Assembly: GCF_018223345.1 (NCBI RefSeq)
Contig: NZ_CP073587.1
Location: 3,346,001-3,410,000, forward strand
Length of the DNA stretch: 64,000 bases
Direction: 5' to 3'
DNA from: Shewanella yunxiaonensis
GTDB lineage: Bacteria > Pseudomonadota > Gammaproteobacteria > Enterobacterales > Shewanellaceae
Shown: positions 8,499 through 16,976 of the stretch, piece after piece
Layout of the letters: each line of letters opens with the position of its first letter
Numbering within the stretch: position 1 is the stretch's first letter
The notes under the pieces: model-generated
Told to the model about the DNA's origin: nothing
What the model saw: the letters and a program-made list of their open reading frames with translations, nothing else
Databases searched by the model: none
Program-made: the position numbers and the translations under genes

Positions 8499-9224
8499 TT
8501 ATTGGCACAGCGCTGCCAATGCTGCACGGGCGGCCAACTGCTCACCCTGCATCATGATTGTTTCAGCCGCCACATAGTCATTTATGCCGTCTGCCGCATG
8601 TTCACCGTATAACACGACATTATTCAGCACTGAGGCCACGGCGACATCACGTAAACGTCCTACCGTGAATAGCGCGGCAGTTTCCATATCTGCAGCTAAA
8701 ACTCCCAACTTATGCCACTGGCGGCAGATAGCCAATTCCTGATCTGTATAAAAACTGTCATGGGAGCGCACGATACCCAGATGATGACGTTGCAGATATT
8801 GTTGCAGATAATCACTTAAGCCATTCACCAATAACCGATTCGCCAGCGCTGGATAGGCAACAGGCGCATAACTGGCGGAGCCACCATCATCGCGCACGGC
8901 CGCTTCCGCCACAATTAAGTCACCTAAAGCAATTTGCGGTTGCAACGCACCGGCAGAGCCCACCCGAATAAACTGCCTGCCACCGCATTTAATCAACTCT
9001 TCCAACGCGATAATGGCTGAGGGCGCACCGATGCCAGTGCTGCAAACTGCGATAGGATGCCCCTGAAACTGACCATTAACACTGGTAAATTCGCGATTAC
9101 TCGCCAACGGTTTGGCGTCTGCTAACAGACTAGCGATACGCGTCACACGCGCCGGATCGCCACAAAGGATCACCCTTTCACTTACCTGCCCCGGCTGCAA
9201 CAAGATGTGCGGTTGTCCAGTCAT
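8499..9224 (-). CDS. Nucleoside phosphorylase (uridine phosphorylase-like), linked to PnuC
   Basis: The 241-residue protein is of the PNP/UDP family. It has ILCGDPARV (phosphate binding), STGIGAPSAIIALEELI (the uridine-phosphorylase signature region), VGSAGAL, and ADMETAALF (the Met-Glu pair that holds the ribose). These enzymes split nucleosides with phosphate to a free base and ribose-1-phosphate. Its start codon overlaps the stop of the nicotinamide-riboside transporter gene by 4 bases (ATGA). A likely job is therefore phosphorolysis of imported nicotinamide riboside, a side activity known for purine nucleoside phosphorylases. The substrate choice is inference. Confidence 0.82.
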   Translation of the reverse strand: MTGQPHILLQPGQVSERVILCGDPARVTRIASLLADAKPLASNREFTSVNGQFQGHPIAVCSTGIGAPSAIIALEELIKCGGRQFIRVGSAGALQPQIALGDLIVAEAAVRDDGGSASYAPVAYPALANRLLVNGLSDYLQQYLQRHHLGIVRSHDSFYTDQELAICRQWHKLGVLAADMETAALFTVGRLRDVAVASVLNNVVLYGEHAADGINDYVAAETIMMQGEQLAARAALAALCQ

Positions 9225-9961
9225 ATAGCGCCTTCCTGAGCAAATGCATGGCGGCTGCCATTGTATTTAGCTGTCTTTACCCACGCCCGAGTACCATTGG
9301 CGGCAATAAACAACAGAATGGTGTATTCAATCGACATAGCATATACGCCCTGAGCGGCATAAATACCCACACTGATAACGTTAATCAGCACCCATAAAAT
9401 CCAATTTTCAACGTATTTGCGTGTCATCAGTAACTGCGCCACAACCGACAACACGGTCACCATGGCATCCCACAAAGGGAATGGATCCGGCTGCAAACTT
9501 GGCAGTTGTACGGTCAAGCCCAGGAAATTCAGCGCCGCGACGCACCAGCTTGCCAGTGTGAAAAATACCGCATCGATATACAGCGTTAATAAACTGACGG
9601 CCACAATGACTAACAGCAAGGTCAGCATCAGCTTATTGCGTGCCAGCCAGCGTACCTGCAACGCTTCACCCTGACTTCCCGCAGGGTGGGTCCAGGCGTA
9701 CCAGCCATAAACGTTGGCACAGAAGAAAAACACTTGCAGCAGTAACAGACCGTACAACTGAATTTGAAAAAATATCACCGCAAACAAAGTGACGTTGATC
9801 AGTCCGAACAGGTAATTAATGGTTTTTTCCTGACTGGCATACCAGATACATAACAGTCCGAATATCGTCCCGATGGCTTCAATCCACGACATCGCATAAC
9901 CGCTGCCAATCGGGATATTTACCACGGTGTTATTAATGTCGAACCAACTGACTATATCCAT
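9221..9961 (-). CDS. pnuC: Nicotinamide riboside transporter PnuC
   Basis: The 246-residue polytopic membrane protein has about seven hydrophobic helices. It shows the PnuC pattern: an N-terminal WIEAIGTIFGLLCIWYASQE, an FFFCANVYGWYAW core and a C-terminal NWILWVLINVISVGIYA stretch. Tryptophans and an asparagine in these helices form the vitamin-binding site in the family. PnuC moves nicotinamide riboside across the inner membrane by facilitated diffusion, with trapping by phosphorylation or cleavage inside. It is the first gene of a two-gene operon with the nucleoside phosphorylase. Confidence 0.92.
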   Translation of the reverse strand: MDIVSWFDINNTVVNIPIGSGYAMSWIEAIGTIFGLLCIWYASQEKTINYLFGLINVTLFAVIFFQIQLYGLLLLQVFFFCANVYGWYAWTHPAGSQGEALQVRWLARNKLMLTLLLVIVAVSLLTLYIDAVFFTLASWCVAALNFLGLTVQLPSLQPDPFPLWDAMVTVLSVVAQLLMTRKYVENWILWVLINVISVGIYAAQGVYAMSIEYTILLFIAANGTRAWVKTAKYNGSRHAFAQEGAI

Positions 9962-10040
9962 GCTTATTTGAATGTTAATGGTGGTTAAGTAAGAGATGGT
10001 ACGTTTGATAACAGGTTATCGCCAATTATCTTGGCAACAA

Positions 10041-10072
10041 TAAAAAAGGGCTGTTACAAGTATCACAGCCCT
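10041..10072 (-). terminator. Terminator of the DUF3012 lipoprotein gene
   Basis: On the minus strand AGGGCTGT (10072-10065) pairs with ACAGCCCT (10054-10047), and the stem is followed by a run of six T. It starts 24 bases after the small lipoprotein stop. Confidence 0.8.
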
Positions 10073-10095
10073 CTTAACGCGACACGAACGTCAGC

Positions 10096-10266
10096 TCATT
10101 TAAAGACACAATGCTTGGCGTAATCTTTCGCTTCATTAGCAGACCAATCGCCTGATGGCTTCTCTTTCATCTGTTTGCACCAGGCTTCACTGCCCACTTC
10201 TGGAGAACAAGCACCTAAAAAACCAACTAAGACCAGTGACAGGGTGACAACAGTAAATTTAGACAT
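10096..10266 (-). CDS. Small DUF3012 lipoprotein, 56 residues
   Basis: The short frame has an ATG at 10266 behind AAGGAA. It encodes MSKFTVVTLSLVLVGFLGAC, a lipoprotein signal with lipobox LGAC (acylated Cys20). The mature part is PEVGSEAWCKQMKEKPSGDW followed by SANEAKDYAKHCVFK. The SEAWC...GDWSANEAKDYAKHC arrangement, with two further cysteines, is characteristic of the DUF3012 family of small gammaproteobacterial lipoproteins of unknown function. It has its own intrinsic terminator and lies between pnuC and a SpoIIAA-like gene. Confidence 0.85.
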   Translation of the reverse strand: MSKFTVVTLSLVLVGFLGACSPEVGSEAWCKQMKEKPSGDWSANEAKDYAKHCVFK

Positions 10267-10338
10267 TTCGGGTTCCTTGCATTGAAGAGTTATCCTGGCT
10301 TTAGCTTACCAGACCCATCAGCATTTCCACAGTGTTAA

Positions 10339-10704
10339 TCAATGGTGCAAGCGCTTGCGGATCCATTGAACGGCCTCGGCTTTACGCTCCAATGGATACC
10401 AGGCAATCTCACCGGATACAAAGGGGCCGAGCAAACGTACGGCATTACCAACCCAATCAGGCCCGCCGACAAGTACCAGTGCGTCAAAGTTCGGTAACTG
10501 CACTTCGCCAACTCCCGACAACGATTTGGTTTCCCAGCCTTCCAGCAATACATCCGCTTCAATATACAGGCACACCTGCCCCCAATTATCACGGGCACTC
10601 TTAATTGCCGGTTGCAGCTTAGTACGGTAATCCACGGCGGTTAGTCGCCCACTGACAAATAAACTGATAACGCCTTTGGCAATTTCTGGGATCTGACACA
10701 GCAT
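10339..10704 (-). CDS. SpoIIAA/STAS-like (SEC14-related) small protein
   Basis: The protein has 121 residues from the ATG at 10704, chosen because GGAG lies 7 bases upstream; the frame is also open from 10752. The sequence MLCQIPEIAKGVISLFVSGR...VDYRTKLQPAIKSARDNWGQVCLYIEAD, ending in an FVSGEIAWYPLERKAEAVQWIRKRL helix, is typical of the SpoIIAA-like/STAS family. In that family residues with a W near the C-terminus pack onto the sheet. The role is unknown; members are often linked to lipid or anti-sigma-like interactions. Two other frames of similar length overlap it and are shadows. Confidence 0.78.
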   Translation of the reverse strand: MLCQIPEIAKGVISLFVSGRLTAVDYRTKLQPAIKSARDNWGQVCLYIEADVLLEGWETKSLSGVGEVQLPNFDALVLVGGPDWVGNAVRLLGPFVSGEIAWYPLERKAEAVQWIRKRLHH

Positions 10705-10835
10705 AAGCGCTCCTGCAGATAAAGTTAACCGCGTTATAGCAGCCGCCATCACGGCTCAAGACCTGCGAGATGCTGCGGTTAGTGATAGACTGGCACTCTG
10801 ATTATTCCTCACTGTTTTTATCACAAACTGTGCCC

Positions 10836-11252
10836 ATGATTACAATTTCTAACCGCCTACAAATTGCCGAGCAGGAACTGGAGTGGCAGTTCATCCGGGC
10901 AAGCGGCGCCGGTGGGCAACACGTGAACAAAGTCTCCACTGCGGCGCAGTTGATCTTTGATATCCATGAGTCATCGTTACCGGATGACTATAAAACCAAA
11001 CTGCTGGCACTCAGTGATCACCGCATTAGTCCCAGTGGTAAAATCATCATCAAATGCCAACAGAGCCGCAGTCAGGATGACAATCGCCAACAAGCATTAG
11101 CACAATTTTGTGAGTTGCTGTTGAGTGTAACGCGAGTACAGAAAAGACGCATTGCCACCAAAGCTACCAGAGCCAGTCAGATCCGGCGGGTAGATTCAAA
11201 AAAGAAACGTGGTGCGGTTAAAAGTATGCGCCAGGAAAAGATCCGCAACTAA
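10836..11252 (+). CDS. arfB: Alternative ribosome-rescue factor ArfB (peptidyl-tRNA hydrolase, GGQ)
   Basis: The start at 10836 gives 138 residues, the usual ArfB/YaeJ length; the upstream extension to 10770 is unlike the family. The GGQ catalytic loop is at residues 26-28 in RASGAGGQHVNKVSTAA. A basic, probably unstructured C-terminal tail (KATRASQIRRVDSKKKRGAVKSMRQEKIRN) enters the empty mRNA channel of stalled ribosomes. ArfB hydrolyses peptidyl-tRNA on non-stop ribosomes. The ribosome binding site is weak. The window also encodes ArfA at 24735, giving two backup systems to trans-translation. Confidence 0.9.
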   Translation: MITISNRLQIAEQELEWQFIRASGAGGQHVNKVSTAAQLIFDIHESSLPDDYKTKLLALSDHRISPSGKIIIKCQQSRSQDDNRQQALAQFCELLLSVTRVQKRRIATKATRASQIRRVDSKKKRGAVKSMRQEKIRN

Positions 11253-11335
11253 CGCTGGAATGAGAGTCGACAAATGCCGCCGGATTTGCTCAAATCAAGC
11301 ACAGGCGCCAATGCTAAGGCCAAGGAACATCACCA

Positions 11336-11776
11336 ATGAGAGACAAAGCAAAAATACTGCTGCTGAACGGACCGAATCTCAATTTATTGGGCAGACGGGA
11401 ACCGGAAATCTACGGCTATCAGACCTTAAACGACATTGTGACTGAACTGATGCAGCAAGCATCAGATGCCGGATTTACGCTGGAACATCTGCAATCCAAT
11501 GCAGAATTTCAGTTAATTGATGCGATCCACGCAACCGATGCGGCATTTGTGGTGATCAATCCCGGTGGTTTTACTCATACCAGTGTTGCACTACGTGATG
11601 CGCTATTAGGCGTAGATTTACCGTTTATCGAAATCCATCTGTCCAACATTCATGCCCGTGAACCTTTTCGGCATCACTCTTATCTGTCAGATAAAGCGAA
11701 AGGAGTCATTGTCGGTCTAGGTGCACAGGGCTACAGCTTTGCCCTCACTGCAGCAATTCGCCATCTGCAACAATAA
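11336..11776 (+). CDS. aroQ: 3-dehydroquinate dehydratase, type II
   Basis: The 146 residues match the normal length of the dodecameric type II enzyme. [17 protein letters not shown] carries the catalytic Arg and Tyr of the flexible lid, [18 protein letters not shown] is the substrate-binding loop, and [18 protein letters not shown] holds the catalytic His. It performs the third step of the shikimate pathway. In many gammaproteobacteria aroQ precedes accB-accC. Here it stands alone, so it may be a second copy or a relocated gene. Confidence 0.92.
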   Translation: MRDKAKILLLNGPNLNLLGRREPEIYGYQTLNDIVTELMQQASDAGFTLEHLQSNAEFQLIDAIHATDAAFVVINPGGFTHTSVALRDALLGVDLPFIEIHLSNIHAREPFRHHSYLSDKAKGVIVGLGAQGYSFALTAAIRHLQQ

Positions 11777-11783
11777 CTTAGCG

Positions 11784-11806
11784 TGGGTGATGTACAACAT
11801 CACCCA
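11784..11806 (+). terminator. Hairpin after aroQ
   Basis: TGGGTGATG and CATCACCCA form a perfect 9-bp stem around a 5-base loop, starting 8 bases after the aroQ stop. No T run follows, so it may end transcription with Rho or protect the 3' end. Confidence 0.35.
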
Positions 11807-11892
11807 TACCGCTACCTAGCAGCCAAGGATCGCTCCAAATCACATCAAATGGCGTCAACACGCGGCAGTGGTTCGAAAATCCTAGTACCATT

Positions 11893-12360
11893 TTAGTGAT
11901 CCGACGCACCTACCGGCACATACTGTTGAATACTCCAGTCGAAGCGATAAAGCTGCCCCTGCCACTGATATAACGTCCCGCCATCTTGCTGAATAACTCT
12001 GGCATTAGCGGGCAATTCACTACGCGTTTGCACGCCGCTATCCTGAGTCCGATAGCCAGTAGATACCGATTGCGGCAGCACTGCGGCGGCAGAAGGCTGC
12101 TGAGCAACCGGCGTTGGGGCTAGCACTGGCTGCAACGGTGGCGCAATATAAACTGGCTGTTGCCCACGATAACTGTCTAAGATCCAGGGGGTCAGCCATA
12201 AGGCGGTCAGCCCCAGCGTCCACCCCCAATGATCGTGATGCGAGTGCCCGTAATGTATCGGTCGACCATGCGCTGAGGTTGCCGGAACACTGACAATACT
12301 GAATAGCACGGCACACAGCATCGCTACGTACCAGCGTTTATTTGTATGAAATGCCAACAT
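11893..12360 (-). CDS. Exported protein of unknown function, His-rich N-terminus
   Basis: The 155-residue product has a signal peptide (about residues 1-30, ending TSA) and then a His-rich patch HGRPIHYGHSHHDHWGW. A second hydrophobic stretch, TLGLTALWLTPWIL, follows, then a Pro/Ala/Gln-rich linker. The C-terminal strand region NARVIQQDGGTLYQWQGQLY looks like the short SH3-like repeats of periplasmic envelope proteins. The His patch could bind metal. I recognise no named family with certainty. An internal Met14 is an alternative start. It is transcribed away from ubiD. Confidence 0.65.
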   Translation of the reverse strand: MLAFHTNKRWYVAMLCAVLFSIVSVPATSAHGRPIHYGHSHHDHWGWTLGLTALWLTPWILDSYRGQQPVYIAPPLQPVLAPTPVAQQPSAAAVLPQSVSTGYRTQDSGVQTRSELPANARVIQQDGGTLYQWQGQLYRFDWSIQQYVPVGASDH

Positions 12361-12535
12361 ACCACCTCCTACAACAGTGCATTGCTAATTTAATCATATG
12401 CTACTCCTGCTGCAGTAGCCATGCACTGGTGCAGGCCAAATGTTGCCCACTTTTCGGCGCCAGCAGTTACCCCAACTTAATAAAAATGCTATAGTGCGCG
12501 CCATCACATTTTTTCAGCGTCGGGCATAATTCCAT

Positions 12536-14017
12536 ATGAGTTTTAAGGATTTACGCAGTTTTCTCGATCACCTTGAAAGTCAGGGTGAGCTGAAACGTAT
12601 CAGCCATCCCGTTGATCCGCATCTTGAAATGACAGAAATCGGTGACCGGGTATTACGTCGAGGTGGACCGGCGCTGTTATTTGAAAATCCTGTCGGTAAG
12701 TCCATGCCGGTATTACTGAACCTGTTTGGTACTCCGCGACGAGTCGCCATGGCACTTGGCAAAGATGATCCCATGGCATTACGGGAAGTGGGCGAACTGC
12801 TTGGCTTTTTAAAAGAGCCTGAACCACCACGAGGATTCCGCGATGCGTTGGACAAGCTGCCGTTGTTCAAACAAGCGCTGAATATGCCCCCCAAATCAGT
12901 GCGCAAAGCGCCGTGTCAGGAAGTCGTCATCAGTGGTGATGCGGTAGATTTGACCCAGTTTCCAATCCAACATTGCTGGCCAGGAGATGCCGCGCCACTG
13001 GTCACTTGGGGACTGACCATTACCAAAGGTCCACGGCAGAAGCGACAAAACATTGGGATTTACCGGCAGCAATTACTTGGCAAAAACAAATTGATCATGC
13101 GCTGGCTATCACATCGTGGTGGGGCGCTCGATTTTAAAGATTTCACCGAAAAATTCCCTGGAGAGAAATACCCGGTCGTTGTGGCACTCGGTGCCGATCC
13201 GGTTACAATTCTTGGAGCGGTAACGCCCGTTCCCGATACCATGAGTGAATACGCCTTTGCCGGACTGTTACGCGGTGAGCGCACTGAAGTGGCGAAAGCA
13301 CTGACCTGTGATTTAGAGGTTCCGGCCACCAGTGAGATCATTCTGGAAGGTTACATCGATCCGACAGAAACAGCGGTAGAAGGCCCTTACGGCGATCATA
13401 CCGGCTATTATAATGAGACCGATACGTTCCCGGTATTTACCGTCACACACATTACGCATCGCCGAGACCCGATTTACCACAGTACCTATACTGGCCGGCC
13501 ACCCGATGAACCGGCCATGTTAGGGTTGGCCTTAAATGAAGTGTTTGTGCCAATTCTGCGCAAACAATATCCGGAAATCGTCGATTTTTACCTGCCACCA
13601 GAAGGGTGTTCCTATCGCATGGCAGTAATATCAATGCGCAAACAATATCCGGGGCATGCCAAACGGGTAATGATGGGCGCCTGGTCTTTCCTGCGGCAGT
13701 TTATGTACACCAAATTTATCGTGGTCGTCGATGATGATGTTAACTGTCGCGACTGGAAGGATGTGATCTGGGCGATTACCACCCGGATGGACCCGATCCG
13801 CGATACCGTACTGGTAGACAACACCCCGATTGATTACTTGGATTTTGCCTCTCCGGTATCGGGGTTAGGTTCCAAGATGGGCTTAGATGCCACCAACAAA
13901 TGGCCGGGGGAAACCCAGCGAGAATGGGGTACGCCGATCAAGATGGATGCAGAAGTACAGCAAAAAATTGATCGTATATGGGAACAGTTGGGTATTGATG
14001 ATACCCCGACGTTGTAA
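12536..14017 (+). CDS. ubiD: 4-hydroxy-3-polyprenylbenzoate decarboxylase UbiD
   Basis: The 493-residue protein has the full UbiD length. It includes the N-terminal [45 protein letters not shown], and the [13 protein letters not shown] segment that carries an active-site acidic residue and prenylated-FMN contacts. It removes the carboxylate from the ubiquinone precursor using prenylated FMN made by UbiX. The fre gene begins 42 bases downstream on the same strand, the same neighbour order as in E. coli. Confidence 0.96.
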   Translation: MSFKDLRSFLDHLESQGELKRISHPVDPHLEMTEIGDRVLRRGGPALLFENPVGKSMPVLLNLFGTPRRVAMALGKDDPMALREVGELLGFLKEPEPPRGFRDALDKLPLFKQALNMPPKSVRKAPCQEVVISGDAVDLTQFPIQHCWPGDAAPLVTWGLTITKGPRQKRQNIGIYRQQLLGKNKLIMRWLSHRGGALDFKDFTEKFPGEKYPVVVALGADPVTILGAVTPVPDTMSEYAFAGLLRGERTEVAKALTCDLEVPATSEIILEGYIDPTETAVEGPYGDHTGYYNETDTFPVFTVTHITHRRDPIYHSTYTGRPPDEPAMLGLALNEVFVPILRKQYPEIVDFYLPPEGCSYRMAVISMRKQYPGHAKRVMMGAWSFLRQFMYTKFIVVVDDDVNCRDWKDVIWAITTRMDPIRDTVLVDNTPIDYLDFASPVSGLGSKMGLDATNKWPGETQREWGTPIKMDAEVQQKIDRIWEQLGIDDTPTL

Positions 14018-14058
14018 ATGTGACACACCGGCCTGGACCGGTAGATGAAGGTAAGCCG

Positions 14059-14757
14059 ATGAACAGCATTCGCTGCAAAATTGAAAAAGTGACGCCCTTT
14101 AATGACGCCGTATATCAGGTACAGTTGCGTCCAGAACTTCCCTTTGCGTTTGCCGCAGGACAATACCTCAGTATCGTCATGAGTGAAACAGATAAACGTC
14201 CATTCTCGATTGCGTCCGCTCCCGGCTGTGAACTTCTGGAACTGCACATTGGGGCAGCGGTAACTGAAAACTATCCGATGCAGGTGGTCGAGCGCTTAAA
14301 AAGCAGTGAAACCATTGATATTGAAGCTCCGGCGGGTGACGCATTTCTGCGGCATCAGAGTGACAGACCACGTTTGCTCATTGCCGGTGGCACCGGGTTT
14401 TCTTATATCAAAAGCATTGTAGAGCAGCAAATCGCCCTAGGTCAGCAGATTGAGACTAGCTTATACTGGGGTTGTCGTACGCCTGAAGCCATGTATTACC
14501 AATCTATTGCCCGTGAATGGCATCAGCAATTTCCGTGGTTGCATTTTGTGCCAGTGGTTGAACAGGCCCCCGCTGACTGGCAAGGCAAGACCAATCTATT
14601 GCTAGCACAGCTTAAAGAGGACTTTATCAGTCTGATCGGTTACGACATCTATATTGCTGGTCGCTTTCCGATGGTCGGGGCAGCGCGCGAAATGTTCCGC
14701 GACATGGGGGTTGAAGAAGAACATCTTTACGGTGATGCCTTCGCCTTTATCAAGTAA
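14059..14757 (+). CDS. fre: NAD(P)H-flavin reductase Fre
   Basis: The start at 14059 gives 232 residues, as in the E. coli enzyme; the frame is open back to 14020. The FAD/flavin-binding RPFSIAS motif, the nucleotide-binding LLIAGGTGFSYIKSI and the C-terminal AGRFPMVGAAREMF stretch are present. Fre reduces free riboflavin or FMN with NAD(P)H and can supply reduced flavin to other enzymes. It lies directly behind ubiD, whose cofactor is also a modified flavin, and is followed by a bidirectional terminator. Confidence 0.95.
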   Translation: MNSIRCKIEKVTPFNDAVYQVQLRPELPFAFAAGQYLSIVMSETDKRPFSIASAPGCELLELHIGAAVTENYPMQVVERLKSSETIDIEAPAGDAFLRHQSDRPRLLIAGGTGFSYIKSIVEQQIALGQQIETSLYWGCRTPEAMYYQSIAREWHQQFPWLHFVPVVEQAPADWQGKTNLLLAQLKEDFISLIGYDIYIAGRFPMVGAAREMFRDMGVEEEHLYGDAFAFIK

Positions 14758-14773
14758 TGCCGCCACGCTATTA

Positions 14774-14799
14774 AAGAAGCCCGCATTAGCGGGCTTCTT
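14774..14799. terminator. Bidirectional terminator between fre and pncB
   Basis: A perfect 11-bp stem (AAGAAGCCCGC with GCGGGCTTCTT) closes a 4-base ATTA loop between convergent genes. The T-rich end of the stem serves both strands, although the tract is short. Confidence 0.75.
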
Positions 14800-14805
14800 A
14801 CATTA

Positions 14806-16089
14806 TCAGGTACTCTTGCCTTCGGTGTAGACAGGATCGCGGTCGTCTATCAATTTATCCCGTTCAAAAAACTGTGCCAGCACTTTGGCTTGCGCGTGTT
14901 CATCCACCTTAAATACCTGCATCAGATAACGCAGGAAATTTTCGTCATCACACATGGTCTTACCGGGCGTGTCAGAGATTTTCGCTACCGGTTGGCCGTT
15001 CAGTTGGGTCAGTTTCATCACGATATTAATTGGCTCGTTGACAAACATGTCGCCCATCAACCAAGTGCCGATCCCAAACGAGGTATTAATACGGCCGCGG
15101 AAATGCCGGTAAATTTTCACTGCGCGCTCAAAGTCCAGGGCATCCGAAAATACCAATCGCTTGTATTGCGGATCCACATCCAGTTCTTCCAAGCGCTTAA
15201 TAATTTTTTCGCCCCAAATGATCGGATCGCCACTATCGTGACGGAAGCCGTCGTAAAGTTTGGCCAGATAACGGTCGAGATCGCGACAGAACGCATCTAC
15301 GCCAATCACGTCAGTAAGCGCTACACCCAGATCGCCACGATATTCCTTGACCCAGTTTTCCAATGCCATCTTCTGACTATCCACCAGCCGATAATTCATC
15401 GCCTGGTGACTCTGCAGCCATTCATGCGCCATGGTGCCCTGACATCGCAGGTTCAATTCCAGCGCCAAATGTGGATTGGAAGTCCCCGCAAAGTTGTCAG
15501 GTAACTGCTGTTGTAACTGAGTGAGGATCTGTTTCTGCGCCCTAAAACTAAAACGTCGGCGAGTCCCAAAATCAGTAAACAGGAAATCACTGAGATCTAC
15601 CTCATCGCCGAGCCGTTCCAGCATCGCGATTTTTTGGCTGGTAGCGGCGGCAATGGCTTCACAATCAACTTCCGGATAACGGGTGCGGTTACGGATTTCC
15701 GATACCAATGCTAATACCGGGATCTCCATCGGCGATACATGCATCAGCGGCCCGTGAGCCTCAATCACCAGTTGGCCATCGATAGCACTGACCTTAAGGA
15801 ATTTGGGATTGAAACGATATAACCGCAAAAACTCCAGATAGTCAGCTTTCAGAAAGGGATATTTGCGCAGATGCGCCAACTGCTCTTCAGAGGCACTGCA
15901 ATCAACGAGCTGTTCAAAGGCTTCTTGCAGTGGCTTCACATAGGCACTGAGATCTTCATTACTGCGGCAGCGAAAGGTCCAGCGAGATTGGGTGGCAGGT
16001 TGCTGATGCAGATATGCCTGTTGCATCGTCAGTTTATAAAAGTCGGTATCCAGCAAACTCTGAATCGCCGGTTCTCCAAACATAATCAA
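14806..16089 (-). CDS. pncB: Nicotinate phosphoribosyltransferase PncB
   Basis: The 427-residue protein is a near-full-length PncB. The N-terminal LLDTDFYKLTMQQAYLHQ, the loop DFGTRRRFSFRAQ (PRPP and phosphate contacts), the DVIGVDAFCRD region and GIGTWLMGD with FVNEPINIVMKL are all family landmarks. It joins nicotinate to PRPP to give nicotinate mononucleotide, with ATP hydrolysis. Its ATG overlaps the stop of the upstream nicotinamidase gene by 4 bases, so the two are translated together and act in sequence. Confidence 0.95.
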   Translation of the reverse strand: MIMFGEPAIQSLLDTDFYKLTMQQAYLHQQPATQSRWTFRCRSNEDLSAYVKPLQEAFEQLVDCSASEEQLAHLRKYPFLKADYLEFLRLYRFNPKFLKVSAIDGQLVIEAHGPLMHVSPMEIPVLALVSEIRNRTRYPEVDCEAIAAATSQKIAMLERLGDEVDLSDFLFTDFGTRRRFSFRAQKQILTQLQQQLPDNFAGTSNPHLALELNLRCQGTMAHEWLQSHQAMNYRLVDSQKMALENWVKEYRGDLGVALTDVIGVDAFCRDLDRYLAKLYDGFRHDSGDPIIWGEKIIKRLEELDVDPQYKRLVFSDALDFERAVKIYRHFRGRINTSFGIGTWLMGDMFVNEPINIVMKLTQLNGQPVAKISDTPGKTMCDDENFLRYLMQVFKVDEHAQAKVLAQFFERDKLIDDRDPVYTEGKST

Positions 16090-16721
16090 TGGCTCCCATT
16101 GAGTGTGGCAGCCAACACCTGACTGTCTTTCACCAGAATAATACCGGCCTGTCGCATTTCCTCGCAGGCGGCATCAGCACCCTGCGCGCTAATCGCCCGA
16201 CAAGCGGCCAGATTCAAATAGACCTTAAAACCGGCCGCCGCCAGCTGTAATGCTGTGGTTTTGACACAGAAATCTAAGGCCAGACCACCAACGATAACGG
16301 TGTCGACGGCTTGGCATTTCAACCATTCAATAACGCCAGTTGAAATACGCCCGGCCAGATCATGATAACAAGCACCATAAGGATGCATGGCCGTTTCGAC
16401 GCCTTTGTACACTAGGAAATCGTACTCGGCTGGCGCAGGTAATCCTGGGATCAATTCAAACCCTTCAGTACCGGGCTCAGCGTGGCGCACCCAAGTCAGA
16501 TCAGCATCTGGATAATCCAGCGGCTGCAACATTTGCTCATGACTGGCAACTACCCATTTTGCCGCAGCGCAATGGGCATCTTTGGACGCGACCCTTAACT
16601 GTGCGAGTTTTGCCTGGGCATTGAGTTCCGCAGCTATTTCATCGCCACCAACGACAGGTAACTCATTAGGACATAAAGGCGTAAAGGTGCGTTGAGCATC
16701 GACATCAAAAGCGGCAATCAT
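16086..16721 (-). CDS. pncA: Nicotinamidase (cysteine hydrolase, PncA-like)
   Basis: From the ATG at 16721 the protein has 211 residues; the open frame extends to 16805 but that part lacks family similarity. It follows the cysteine-hydrolase triad: Asp8 in FDVDAQRTFTP, Lys106 in VYKGVE and Cys152 in GGLALDFCVKTTA. SKDAHCAAAKW resembles the metal-binding loop. It deamidates nicotinamide to nicotinate for the PncB enzyme encoded immediately downstream. The overlap with pncB makes the function likely, even though isochorismatase-family relatives share the fold. Confidence 0.88.
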   Translation of the reverse strand: MIAAFDVDAQRTFTPLCPNELPVVGGDEIAAELNAQAKLAQLRVASKDAHCAAAKWVVASHEQMLQPLDYPDADLTWVRHAEPGTEGFELIPGLPAPAEYDFLVYKGVETAMHPYGACYHDLAGRISTGVIEWLKCQAVDTVIVGGLALDFCVKTTALQLAAAGFKVYLNLAACRAISAQGADAACEEMRQAGIILVKDSQVLAATLNGSH

Positions 16722-16752
16722 AGGTAAATCCCGTTCAAAAACCGATAACGGC

Positions 16753-16781
16753 ACTATACCAAATGTACGCGGCGGCTCTAA
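16753..16781 (-). promoter_or_regulatory. Possible promoter of the nicotinamidase-pncB operon
   Basis: On the minus strand a TATAGT -10 box (16758-16753) lies 17 bases from a weak TTAGAG -35 box (16781-16776). It is 32 bases upstream of the nicotinamidase start, a suitable distance. Confidence 0.35.
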
Positions 16782-16976
16782 GCAATAATGGCAACTGCTG
16801 GGCATAAAACTGCTTTATCTGCAAAAAGGTTTCAATCATTGCCAAGGCAACTTATCTGCAAATGCTCATAAGCAGTTAACTCAATAAATAATCTGGCAAA
16901 TTGCCAAACATCAATCACACTTTAGGTTGCCGCAGCCGCGGTAACTTTCCAAATCCAATCCCAAAGGTACAACTAG

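Noticed and set aside
10335..10604. Two overlapping frames (10332-10604 plus strand, 10335-10598 minus strand) over the SpoIIAA-like gene
   Set aside because: The minus-strand 10339-10704 frame has the family sequence and the better ribosome site; the others are shadows.
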